A program made the position numbers and the translations under genes. Positions 1 through 7,298 of a stretch of DNA of 8,766 bases are shown in pieces. Below the pieces are notes generated by a model. The model saw only the letters and a program-made list of their open reading frames with translations, was not told the origin of the DNA and did not search any database. Source of the stretch: an uncultured Porphyromonas sp. (GTDB lineage Bacteria; Bacteroidota; Bacteroidia; Bacteroidales; Porphyromonadaceae); contig CABQOJ010000042.1 of assembly GCA_902465775.1 (NCBI GenBank), positions 1 through 8,766 of the forward strand, given 5' to 3'. The stretch's first letter is position 1; each line of letters starts with the position of its first letter.

Positions 1-63
1 AAAGTTCGGAAGAATGAAATGAAACTTCGGAAGAGAGAAATCAAAGTTCCGAAGAGTTTTTCC
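1..63. repeat. Three tandem copies of a 21-bp repeat
   Basis: Three head-to-tail units with an exact 21-bp period lie at 1-21, 22-42 and 43-63. All share a core of AAA, a G/C-containing TTCGGAAG or TTCCGAAG block, and an A/G-rich tail. A weaker fourth copy may lie at 64-84 (TTCCGAG core). The array starts flush with the window edge, so it probably continues to the left. Units 1 and 2 carry the core as TTCGGAA and unit 3 as TTCCGAA, the same near-palindrome read in the other orientation. Short intergenic tandem repeats of about 21-23 bp are a known feature of Porphyromonas genomes, but I cannot say that this one belongs to a named family. Confidence 0.8.
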
Positions 64-81
64 GTTGCTTCCGAGGGAAAT

Positions 82-121
82 AAAAAACCCCACCGAGGCG
101 TTTACAACTTCCTCAGTGGGG
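82..121 (-). terminator. Rho-independent terminator reading leftward
   Basis: An 11-bp stem pairs 88-98 with 111-121 around a 12-nt loop. On the minus strand it is followed directly by six U residues (complement of A82-A87) and then more A/U. The one imperfect position, C94 opposite A115, is a mismatch in a plus-strand transcript but a G-U wobble in a minus-strand transcript. No U-run follows the stem on the plus strand. Both facts point to leftward transcription. It could still act partly on rightward transcripts. Confidence 0.75.
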
Positions 122-280
122 TAGTGAAATATCTGCTTGATGTATTGGGATAGCAACTCTTCAAGCGTCTCATGTGCTTTAGTCTTGTAGGATTTAGACT
201 GGGAGTGTGAACCGCCAGCTCGGGCGAGTCAAAGGAAAATCTGGTAGAACTTTCTTTTCCTTCGGAGTGGCGAAAAAAGC
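82..280 (-). ncRNA. Candidate small non-coding RNA gene on the minus strand (about 200 nt)
   Basis: Reading right to left, this stretch is bounded by a perfect Bacteroides-type -7 box (285-292) and a strong intrinsic terminator (82-121). Between them lie four inverted repeats able to form hairpins: 255-262 with 232-239 (8 bp, 15-nt loop), 223-226 with 213-216 (4 bp, GC-rich), 196-200 with 181-185 (5 bp, 10-nt loop), and 161-166 with 135-140 (6 bp, 20-nt loop). All arms are perfectly complementary. No convincing start-codon ORF fits either strand. The individual stems are short and could arise by chance; the case rests on their serial order and on the orientation signals at both ends. I do not recognise an RNA family: 6S is a possibility by size, but I do not see the terminal pairing it needs. 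A multi-copy intergenic element is the main alternative. Confidence 0.4.
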
Positions 281-284
281 TCTA

Positions 285-292
285 CAAAAGTA
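285..292 (-). promoter_or_regulatory. Bacteroides-type -7 box (TACTTTTG) on the minus strand
   Basis: The minus strand reads TACTTTTG here, a perfect match to the TAnnTTTG -7 consensus of Bacteroidota promoters. A transcript would start near 278-281 and run into the terminator at 82-121. I find no -33 TTTG/TTG element at the usual 19-21 nt distance; the nearest TTG is about 34 nt away. Activity is therefore uncertain. Confidence 0.35.
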
Positions 293-470
293 TGCCCCAT
301 TTAGAAAAGAAAGCGTATCTTTATGGCAACGGTTTTAGAAACCTTATAAAGTATGTTTATCTCACTTTTCCCCTCAAACTAGTAGTGGAGCGACCATTTC
401 GTCGAGCTTCAATGCAAGTCTCATTAAGCCATATAGTCCCAAGTACACTAAATACGAATCACTTACCTGT
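293..470 (+). other. Upstream leader of the operon, no convincing gene
   Basis: This 178-bp stretch precedes the lipoprotein gene. A 60-codon plus-strand frame at 292-474 fills it, but the peptide has no recognisable motif, overlaps the next start by four bases, and looks like chance. A small inverted repeat (391-394 with 401-404, 6-nt loop) is the only local structure I see. The operon promoter should lie here. Confidence 0.5.
352..359 (+). promoter_or_regulatory. Weak candidate -7 box for the operon (TATGTTTA)
   Basis: TATGTTTA matches seven of eight positions of the TAnnTTTG -7 pattern, counting the two free positions. It would give a 5' leader of roughly 100 nt before the ATG at 471. No clear -33 TTTG is present at the correct spacing. 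A similar octamer, TATCTTTA at 316-323, is equally plausible. Treat as a guess. Confidence 0.2.
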
Positions 471-1835
471 ATGAATAAAACCTTAACTTCTCTTCTCACA
501 GCGACACTTCTAGTCGTCACTCTCCTACAGCTCGTGTCCTGTAGCAACAAAGTCCCAACGGCCGACGATGCTAAGTATCTGCCAGAGTTTCATGACACCT
601 ACTTCGGAGGTGTCTCTGATATGCTCTCGTCTAATGAGCTAACGCTCTATGTAGACTACTCTACTTGTATAGCACTCGGGCAGGAGGCTCCCTTCTTTCA
701 GGCACTCGTCCCCTCATGGACCAATGCTGCAAAAAGATTCTTTGCCATCAAGGGTAGCTCCATCGAAGAGCACTCGGCAGACTCCACCTTCCTCCTGCTA
801 CGCAATGTCAGTGAGGTCAACTATGCAGACATCAAGACAGCAGCAGAGCGCATCACAGCTGGCTCTACAGAGGCTGTACTCCTGACTGACGGAGAGTACT
901 TTCAGCCATCTGAAGCTAAGGGGAATATCAACAACCCCTACTTAGCAGAAGCCTTTAAGACGTGGCTCAAGAAGGGGCACGACATCTACATCTTTGCAGA
1001 GCCATACGAGGAGCTATACAAAGGTGACACTTACCAGAAGAAGAGATTTTACTTCATCTTCACAGACAGCAGGCTGACAGGCAATATCTATGAGCGGATC
1101 ATACAGACTGTGGATCTGAAGCAATTTCCCAACGTGAGTCTATTCCATCTCTCTGCTGACCATCCTACTCTATATACGGCTGATGGTCGCGCCACAACTC
1201 CACACTCCACGCTCAATGCAAAGGTGACACCTGGAGCCAATGGGTACTATGAGATACAAGACTGGGAGATAGACTGGAAGAGTGGCATCGAGCCCCTACT
1301 AGTCAATGCTACAGATCCAGAAACTGGAGAGCCACTACCATCTGGAGAGCCCTTTACATCTGGTCTCAAAGTGGACAAAGGTAGCTTCGGTGGGTATCGT
1401 ATCACAGGCGTCTCTGCCAAAGTGTACAATATCAATCAGGAGTACACTGACTTCTACACAAACAAGGAGGCTAAGGTAGCACCTGCCAAGCAAATTACCC
1501 CCGCTGAGTGCGATAACTTTGTTGAGATCGATAACAAAGCATGGCAGAAGGATGGCGTCATCAACCTGCACTTTAATACAGAGTACTACGACCCCGCCTC
1601 TGTCCTAAATGGTAGCCCGTTTAACTACTTCAAGATTGACCTATGCGTTGCCGAGGTACAGCCAGACGTAGAGCAGTATCAGAACAAGCTCTCTTTCGAC
1701 AGTATCGACATGCCAGGCAATCAAAACGTCTCTGTCGTATCAAGCATACAGCAAAGTCTAGCGGACCCCGACATCATGAACAAGATGAACTCGTGCGTCA
1801 TCTACTCAATCTATGTCAAAGCAAACCAACGATAA
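471..1835 (+). CDS. Lipoprotein with divergent vWA-like domain (454 aa)
   Basis: A type II signal peptide is clear: Lys3, a hydrophobic stretch from about residue 5 to 22, and the lipobox L-V-S-C with the lipidated cysteine at residue 24. The residues just after the cysteine (S-N-K-V-P) lack the acidic surface-export signal common in Bacteroidota lipoproteins, so a periplasm-facing position is more likely (inference). Residues about 57-230 look like a vWA/Rossmann-type fold: a strand ending in D62-Y-S-T-C66 sits where the metal-site DxSxS motif is expected, and the strand with L-L-T-D140-G-E matches the later metal-site aspartate loop. C66 replaces the last serine of DxSxS, so metal binding may be altered. 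Residues about 235-454 look beta-rich and are unrecognised. It is the first gene of the operon, 22 bp before the next start. Gene call is firm; the vWA assignment is moderate. Confidence 0.9.
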   Translation: MNKTLTSLLTATLLVVTLLQLVSCSNKVPTADDAKYLPEFHDTYFGGVSDMLSSNELTLYVDYSTCIALGQEAPFFQALVPSWTNAAKRFFAIKGSSIEEHSADSTFLLLRNVSEVNYADIKTAAERITAGSTEAVLLTDGEYFQPSEAKGNINNPYLAEAFKTWLKKGHDIYIFAEPYEELYKGDTYQKKRFYFIFTDSRLTGNIYERIIQTVDLKQFPNVSLFHLSADHPTLYTADGRATTPHSTLNAKVTPGANGYYEIQDWEIDWKSGIEPLLVNATDPETGEPLPSGEPFTSGLKVDKGSFGGYRITGVSAKVYNINQEYTDFYTNKEAKVAPAKQITPAECDNFVEIDNKAWQKDGVINLHFNTEYYDPASVLNGSPFNYFKIDLCVAEVQPDVEQYQNKLSFDSIDMPGNQNVSVVSSIQQSLADPDIMNKMNSCVIYSIYVKANQR

Positions 1836-1857
1836 ACATCAAACAACATAAACTACT

Positions 1858-2247
1858 ATGACACCTATCACTAATGTCAATCAGCTCAACCAACTAATGA
1901 GCAGTACCATGATTTATGCCGTCGTGGTAAGTCTTATCGCCTTAGCTATAGCCTGGGTCATCACAAGCTATATGATCCCCTGGGAGGGAGGCAATGATCG
2001 CTCTTACATCAAGCGTCGCATAGTCTACATCGTCGTCGGGCTCCTAGCGGTGCTAGGCTTCTGGCTCTACAATGACCTCGCAGTAATGGGGTACATCAAG
2101 AACTCCGGCCTGAAAAACATGTTTGCTGCATGCAACTTGAAGTGTGTGGGCATTAACCTCGGCATCTATCTAGTCGCAGGTGTAGCGCTCATGTTCACCT
2201 TCCGTCGCTCTAAGTTTGGCTCCATCCTTGGTAAGGAAAAGAAATAA
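1858..2247 (+). CDS. Small three-helix inner-membrane protein (129 aa)
   Basis: Three hydrophobic segments are visible at about residues 19-39, 55-72 and 98-114. The positive-inside rule gives a consistent topology: N-terminus in the periplasm, first loop cytoplasmic (R-S-Y-I-K-R-R near 48-54), second loop periplasmic, and a lysine/arginine-rich C-terminal tail (from F-R-R-S-K at 115, ending G-K-E-K-K) in the cytoplasm. The periplasmic loop holds two cysteines, C92 and C96, spaced C-x3-C just before the third helix, which could form a disulfide. I recognise no family. Its place between a lipoprotein gene and a tubulin-like gene suggests it anchors the cytoplasmic filament proteins or links them to the lipoprotein. 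The start ATG is 22 bp after the previous stop, with an A-rich leader and no Shine-Dalgarno sequence. Confidence 0.88.
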   Translation: MTPITNVNQLNQLMSSTMIYAVVVSLIALAIAWVITSYMIPWEGGNDRSYIKRRIVYIVVGLLAVLGFWLYNDLAVMGYIKNSGLKNMFAACNLKCVGINLGIYLVAGVALMFTFRRSKFGSILGKEKK

Positions 2248-2261
2248 CAGACACTATAGCT

Positions 2262-3878
2262 ATGAATGAATTCTTTGTATTAGGTATCGGAGGTACAGGA
2301 ATGCGCTGTATCGAATCCTTGATTCACCTCTGTGCGATAGGCATGTTTGACAATACTGTAATACATCTCCTCGCACTAGATACGGATAAAAACAATGGTA
2401 ACTTCTCTAGACTCAAAGAGCTCAAAGAGGCATACTGCAATGCCAAGGGAGCTGATGAGGCCAATCGAGTTGCCCTTGAGAACACTTTCTTCTCAGCCAA
2501 CTTGAAGTACTACGAGTTTAGCCCCGACTACGAAAAGAAGAGCACCTTTAGAGCGGTCTTTGGATATGGCGATACACGCGATCACAATTACGAGGAGGCT
2601 GATCTAGCAAATCTCGTCTTCTCTGAAAATGTCCAGGAATTCAACCTGCTTCATGGCTATCGAGCTCAGACGCACCTCGGCTCTATGATGATGTATCACT
2701 CCATCATAGAGGCAGCCAAGTCTCCTCGGGACAACGACCTAAAGCGCTTCTTGAGCAAGCTGACTACGGCTTCTCAAAATGGACAGCCCCGAGTCTTCAT
2801 CCTAGGCTCTGTTTTTGGAGGTACTGGAGCCTCATCCATCCCCATCATCCCTCAGGCCATCTCGCAAGCTGCTGGGATCATAAGTAATGGTGTCGCCAAT
2901 GTACTGAGTAATGCATACTTTGGATCTACGCTACTGACAGCTTACTTCACCTTCAAGGCTCCAAATAGCAATGAGCTCAGCAATCAAAAAGTCATCGCGA
3001 CGAGTGATAAGTTTGCTCTGAACTCGCAAGTGGCCATGATGTTTTACAATGATGACAAGACAGTAGCAAGCACCTATCAGAAGTTCTATATGCTCGGCAC
3101 AAGGGGCTTGGACTGGGATCCTATGCAGAAGCAGTCAGACCAAATCACTGCGACCATCACGGGTGGAGAGCAGCAGAAGAATGACTCGCACTACATAGAG
3201 TTACTAGCGGCTTGCGCTGCTCTCAACTTCTATAGGATGGATGAAAGCCAGCTCAAGGACAACAAGGCTCAGAATCATACAGACTACCTCTATCGAGCCG
3301 TAGATGAGAGTGACAAGCTAGACTTCCAAGACTTCGTAGGCAAGGATCGAGCTAAGGAGTTTGCTCAGAAGTTTGGCAGTCTCATCGCCTTCGCTCTCTT
3401 TTGCAATGGAGAGGATGACTTCATCGAGAGTGTACGCGCTGGAAAACAGAAAGAGATAACAGAGTTTTCCGAGATGGATGTGACCCAAGTGACAAGTCTA
3501 CGTGACTACTTCAACTTATTCTTCGTCAAGCGAGACAACGACACCCTACAAGAAGGGTGGCTACGTCAGCTCCATAGATCTGCAGGTGGTGGTGACTCAT
3601 TTCTATTTAATGCAGCGCTATTCTCTCCATCAACCTATAAGGAGCTGATGAAGGTCAACTGGAATGAAGATCTCTATCGCACTGAGGGAATAGGCAAGGA
3701 TTATAAATATAGCAAGACAGGGATGCTCCTGGCTAAATCAAAGTTTGACCCCTTCAAGAAGAAGCTAATCGCAGTACGAGATAAGCAAAAAGACTGGGCC
3801 AAGATTACCAACAAAGGAGAGCAACTCTATAAGCTAGTGTTTGATACGCTTGCTGAGCTATATAACTTCAACAAATAA
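2262..3878 (+). CDS. Tubulin-like (FtsZ/tubulin superfamily) GTPase, 538 aa
   Basis: This is a member of the divergent 'tubulin-like' family (Pfam Tubulin_2 type, from memory). The N-terminus is a strand followed by the first GTP loop G8-I-G-G-T-G13, comparable to GxGGxG in FtsZ. A second strand ends in L-A-L-D40-T-D42-K-N-N, matching the FtsZ N-T-D region. The hallmark T4 loop is V-F-G-G-T-G-A at 184-190, the equivalent of GGGTGTG/A. The segment G-G-E-Q-Q-K-N-D-S-H followed by E-L-L-A-A (about 301-317) is typical of this family. I cannot place a canonical T7 catalytic loop, so GTP binding is well supported but hydrolysis is uncertain. Residues about 380-538 form a family-specific C-terminal region. 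No signal peptide or membrane helix: the protein is cytoplasmic. It lies 14 bp after the membrane-protein gene and likely polymerises at the membrane (inference). Confidence 0.9.
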   Translation: MNEFFVLGIGGTGMRCIESLIHLCAIGMFDNTVIHLLALDTDKNNGNFSRLKELKEAYCNAKGADEANRVALENTFFSANLKYYEFSPDYEKKSTFRAVFGYGDTRDHNYEEADLANLVFSENVQEFNLLHGYRAQTHLGSMMMYHSIIEAAKSPRDNDLKRFLSKLTTASQNGQPRVFILGSVFGGTGASSIPIIPQAISQAAGIISNGVANVLSNAYFGSTLLTAYFTFKAPNSNELSNQKVIATSDKFALNSQVAMMFYNDDKTVASTYQKFYMLGTRGLDWDPMQKQSDQITATITGGEQQKNDSHYIELLAACAALNFYRMDESQLKDNKAQNHTDYLYRAVDESDKLDFQDFVGKDRAKEFAQKFGSLIAFALFCNGEDDFIESVRAGKQKEITEFSEMDVTQVTSLRDYFNLFFVKRDNDTLQEGWLRQLHRSAGGGDSFLFNAALFSPSTYKELMKVNWNEDLYRTEGIGKDYKYSKTGMLLAKSKFDPFKKKLIAVRDKQKDWAKITNKGEQLYKLVFDTLAELYNFNK

Positions 3879-3903
3879 GTCAATTGACACAACGGATACA
3901 ACT

Positions 3904-6900
3904 ATGTCTAAAGCACTACTGATAAAGAGTGATACCAACGTAACGACAGGCACCCCTGGGCAATGGAACGAGCTCAATATGCCCGACTCGTACATTCAAG
4001 GTATCGAAACAGGTAAAATCCTTGATGACCTCACGGCGGACAAATTAAATGCAATAATCTCTGGAATCCCCACGCCATGGGCTCGTGCCAAGCTTTTTAA
4101 GTTTGCACTAAGCACACTCGATTCTTCCAATTCAAATACTAGTAGATCGGGACTAGAGCAACTCTATAAAATGCTGTGTGATGAGTGGAAGGGGCTACTG
4201 GCTGTCATCGCTCTATACCCTGACAGAATCCGCTTTTCTGATCCTATCAAGATGGATGTCAGTGGCCAGGCTTATGGCATTGCGTCAGCCTTCGGTCGTA
4301 TGCTTTTTGACGACAAAGACCTTTGGTGCAATCAAGACAAGCTAGCACAAGAGCCTGACACGCAGCCTTTCATCCAGCTGATTTACTATCGCGATTGTTT
4401 GGTCGGAGGTACATCTCCTATGACGGGCGTATTCACTGGTGTGGAGTATGACAATCTACCTGAGACTACTGACATACGCTGGTATCGAAATGGACGATTT
4501 GAAGACCCTACTCCCTATCTATCGCCAGACCATCTGCAGAAGCTATATCTCTTTGTCAAGAACCTCAACAGTAATCTGAAAGCCTTCGAAGAGAAAATCA
4601 ACTCGCAGCGTGGAAATAAGAAAGAAGAGGACATTGAAGGGTTTAAAACGATGATTCGTCGCTGGAAAGATGAGCTACTTCAGAAAGGCACTGACCTGAG
4701 GGATAGAGGTCCTGTAGCCCCCTACTCCAATCTAGAGTGCCCATTTTCTTTGCTTTTTGAGAGCGATGTGCCTGTTTATCTGAAGCTGGACGACTACACC
4801 TTTACCTATACAAATGAAGGCATCGGTGAGTACAAACTTATCGGGGATATCCAAAAGCTACTTAGCGATGATAAGTTTGTCATCGGCTGGGTGGAAGATG
4901 AAGATGCCCGCCCTAAGCTGTCCGAAGCGCCCGTCTTCTACTTAAAGACGAGAGACTTACAGTCTAAGAAGAATTACTACTTCACGATCCCCCTATCAGA
5001 GTCAGGAGTAGATGTCTTTAAGAACGATCTCTCAGGGATGCTTGGCTATAATAACTCTGACAACGTAAATCTCTCTGGTGTAATCACTGACTCAGGACAA
5101 CTAGCTGCGACACTCTCCGTCAAGGTAGATGGGCAGAGAGTCACACTCAACACGCGAGAGTACGCCATTCACTGGATGACAGATCTTGGGAAGGTTATCA
5201 TGTGGCCCAACTTCGTCTCAGAAAACTGGAACAAGTACTACCTCTACTCCGAGTTTACCTCTGATGCACAGGAGCTGTTTGAACCGATCTTCAAGGTCCA
5301 GAATCAATTCATCAAGACTATCAAGGGGGCTTTCTGGACAGGAGATTATCAAGCAGAGGTAGACGAGCCTAAGCAAGTAGATATCAAGAAGCTCATCACC
5401 TACCCAGCTGGAGAAGGTGAGGATCTACATAAGTACAACATTATCTCTTCGGATAAGCCTCTAGGTGGTATGGTCGCATACGTCAAGGATATGGGTAAAC
5501 CACGACACGCCGGGTTCCTCATATTCCGTCCTCAGGTAGTTGAGGATCGCACTTCGCTATCCATACAGACGGAGGCTGTAGTAGGCTTTGACTTCGGGAG
5601 CAATAACTCTTGTGTTTTCTACAATGAAGAAAACAGAGAGCCCGCTCCTATACAGTTTGAGAACTACCGTCTAGTACTTGTAGGCAAGGAAAACAGTAAC
5701 CTACAAGCGGTAGCCGAAAACAATGAACTGCTATTCTTCTCGAACTACCCTGCGCTCAATGGCCAACTCAAGTCTTGGCTACACGAGCAAGACACTAGAT
5801 ACAACACCTACAACCAAGACTTAGAGATCGCTGGTGGTGTACCAGTCAACCGTCCCAACGTATTGGTTCGCAAGATGGATCGCTTTGTCATCACCACGCA
5901 AGCTGGCACCCTGCACTATAATATGAAGTGGCTCAGTGGAGACAAGGGACTTGAAAAGAAGAAAGCCTTCCTCAAGACCATCTGGCTACAAGCTTGCGCT
6001 TATCTCTACAAAAACAGAATTCATCCAGCCAAGCTAGTTTGGAGCTATCCTGGCTCTATGATGCCAGCTGACTGCTCTGAGTTAGATCGCATCTATGCTG
6101 AGTTAGTCAAGCTAACGCCTATATCAAATTCTGGTAAGACGACTGTGCTGAGCGACCGACCTACTACAGAGGCTGAGGCTGTCTGCAGCTTTGCCTTATC
6201 ACAGGATTTCGGACTCAATGCAAACAATCTCTTCCTAGGCATTGACGTAGGAGGTAGTACCAGCGATATCCTGATCCTAGGCAAAGACCCTAAAAACGGC
6301 AATAGGTCCGCACTCCTGAGAGAGAGCTCGGTGCGGATGGCTGCTGGTGTCTTCTTTAATACGGTTATCAAGTCCCAAGCGTTTAGAGAAGCGCTTATAG
6401 CCTTCCACGAGGGGAGGCGGACGAACGTCTATGTAAGCAATATTAAGGAGCTTCAGCAAGAGCCGTCGAAGGCTCCTTACTTCCTCAATAGTATCTTTGA
6501 TCAGCTACAAACTAGCGAGGAGTACGATGAGTTCTATAGCTCGATAAACAACAACGCCAAGTCTGTCTTCACGATACCAGCTTATGTGACAGGTCTACTG
6601 CTCTTCTACTCTGGTATGCTAATCGGTAAGACGATCAAGACTGAGCAACTAGACGAAGTCAAAAGAGTTGATATACTCTCCTTTGGCAAGGGTGGACGTC
6701 TCTTCCATTGGTTGAAGAACTCTGCAGGTAGTAGATCTACAAATGATTACTACCAAACCTGTCTCAACGCAGGTGTTAGCTGCGTTATAGACAAGGAGCT
6801 AGAGGTGTGCTATAGAGAGGAGATTGCTGTAGACAACAAAGCCGAAGTGGCAAAAGGTCTCGTCAATCCAAAGGAGCTCCACAAAAAGGAGCAAGGAGCA

Positions 6901-7290
6901 TCCTCCGACATCTGTGGAGAGGCAGACGTCAGGTACACCATGGAGGATGGAAGCATACGTCAGCTACTTGTAGATGATGAGCTAACGGGAGAGTATTTTG
7001 CCAATGAGATGAACAACTTCACATTCCAAAGCGTTCCAAACTTTGAGAAGTTCATGAACATCTTCATTGACTTCGTCTGCCAAAAGACACACTTGTATCC
7101 GGAGGCTGATAAGCTACGTGAAGATCTAGCAGACCTCCCCAACAGGATCGCCAGCTTCATCTGCAACTCTGATGATGAGTACAAAAAGGCACGCAATAGT
7201 CAGCGTGACGGATTTCACTATCACCAGCCACTCATCATCGCAGAGGGCGCTTGCTTCTTAGAAACGCTTATCAAGCGGGTGTTTAACTAA
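3904..7290 (+). CDS. Large actin/Hsp70-fold (ASKHA) ATPase with unknown N-terminal half (1128 aa)
   Basis: The C-terminal half carries the full set of ASKHA landmarks. Phosphate-1 loop: V-V-G-F-D563-F-G-S-N-N-S-C. A strand with V-W-S-Y-P-G-S (about 715-725) stands where Hsp70 has V-P-A, and T-T-E-A-E-A-V (about 755-762) where Hsp70 has E-P-T-A-A. Phosphate-2 loop: L-G-I-D781-V-G-G-S-T-S-D. Adenosine-type loop: D-I-L-S-F-G928-K-G-G-R. ATP binding is therefore likely. The first about 555 residues match nothing I know; a helical segment D93-E-W-K-G-L-L-A is the most family-like stretch. I chose the ATG at 3904: an in-frame TTG at 3841 would add 21 residues but overlaps the upstream gene by 38 bp. 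There is no signal peptide or membrane helix. The gap to the upstream gene is 25 bp. It is about twice the length of DnaK because of the N-terminal half. Partner role with the tubulin-like protein is inferred. Confidence 0.9.
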   Translation: MSKALLIKSDTNVTTGTPGQWNELNMPDSYIQGIETGKILDDLTADKLNAIISGIPTPWARAKLFKFALSTLDSSNSNTSRSGLEQLYKMLCDEWKGLLAVIALYPDRIRFSDPIKMDVSGQAYGIASAFGRMLFDDKDLWCNQDKLAQEPDTQPFIQLIYYRDCLVGGTSPMTGVFTGVEYDNLPETTDIRWYRNGRFEDPTPYLSPDHLQKLYLFVKNLNSNLKAFEEKINSQRGNKKEEDIEGFKTMIRRWKDELLQKGTDLRDRGPVAPYSNLECPFSLLFESDVPVYLKLDDYTFTYTNEGIGEYKLIGDIQKLLSDDKFVIGWVEDEDARPKLSEAPVFYLKTRDLQSKKNYYFTIPLSESGVDVFKNDLSGMLGYNNSDNVNLSGVITDSGQLAATLSVKVDGQRVTLNTREYAIHWMTDLGKVIMWPNFVSENWNKYYLYSEFTSDAQELFEPIFKVQNQFIKTIKGAFWTGDYQAEVDEPKQVDIKKLITYPAGEGEDLHKYNIISSDKPLGGMVAYVKDMGKPRHAGFLIFRPQVVEDRTSLSIQTEAVVGFDFGSNNSCVFYNEENREPAPIQFENYRLVLVGKENSNLQAVAENNELLFFSNYPALNGQLKSWLHEQDTRYNTYNQDLEIAGGVPVNRPNVLVRKMDRFVITTQAGTLHYNMKWLSGDKGLEKKKAFLKTIWLQACAYLYKNRIHPAKLVWSYPGSMMPADCSELDRIYAELVKLTPISNSGKTTVLSDRPTTEAEAVCSFALSQDFGLNANNLFLGIDVGGSTSDILILGKDPKNGNRSALLRESSVRMAAGVFFNTVIKSQAFREALIAFHEGRRTNVYVSNIKELQQEPSKAPYFLNSIFDQLQTSEEYDEFYSSINNNAKSVFTIPAYVTGLLLFYSGMLIGKTIKTEQLDEVKRVDILSFGKGGRLFHWLKNSAGSRSTNDYYQTCLNAGVSCVIDKELEVCYREEIAVDNKAEVAKGLVNPKELHKKEQGASSDICGEADVRYTMEDGSIRQLLVDDELTGEYFANEMNNFTFQSVPNFEKFMNIFIDFVCQKTHLYPEADKLREDLADLPNRIASFICNSDDEYKKARNSQRDGFHYHQPLIIAEGACFLETLIKRVFN

Positions 7291-7298
7291 TACGATTA

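Noticed and set aside
1..63. CRISPR array
   Set aside because: The repeats are contiguous with a 21-bp period and no distinct unique spacers; no cas genes are visible.
88..121. Terminator for a rightward transcript from the left flank
   Set aside because: No U-run follows the stem in that direction and the C94/A115 position is a mismatch on that strand; a partial bidirectional role cannot be excluded.
292..474. 60-codon plus-strand frame before the lipoprotein gene
   Set aside because: No motif, no plausible family, it fills an upstream regulatory region and overlaps the lipoprotein start; composition looks like chance.
1247..1571. Two minus-strand frames of 62 and 78 codons inside the lipoprotein gene
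   Set aside because: They lie wholly within a well-supported gene on the other strand and show no recognisable protein features.
1643..1861. 72-codon plus-strand frame overlapping the end of the lipoprotein gene
   Set aside because: Arginine-rich out-of-frame shadow of the lipoprotein C-terminus with no sign of its own function.
6093..7196. Several minus-strand frames inside the large ATPase gene
   Set aside because: All are opposite the phosphate-2 and C-terminal regions of the ASKHA protein, whose motifs are intact; they are shadows.
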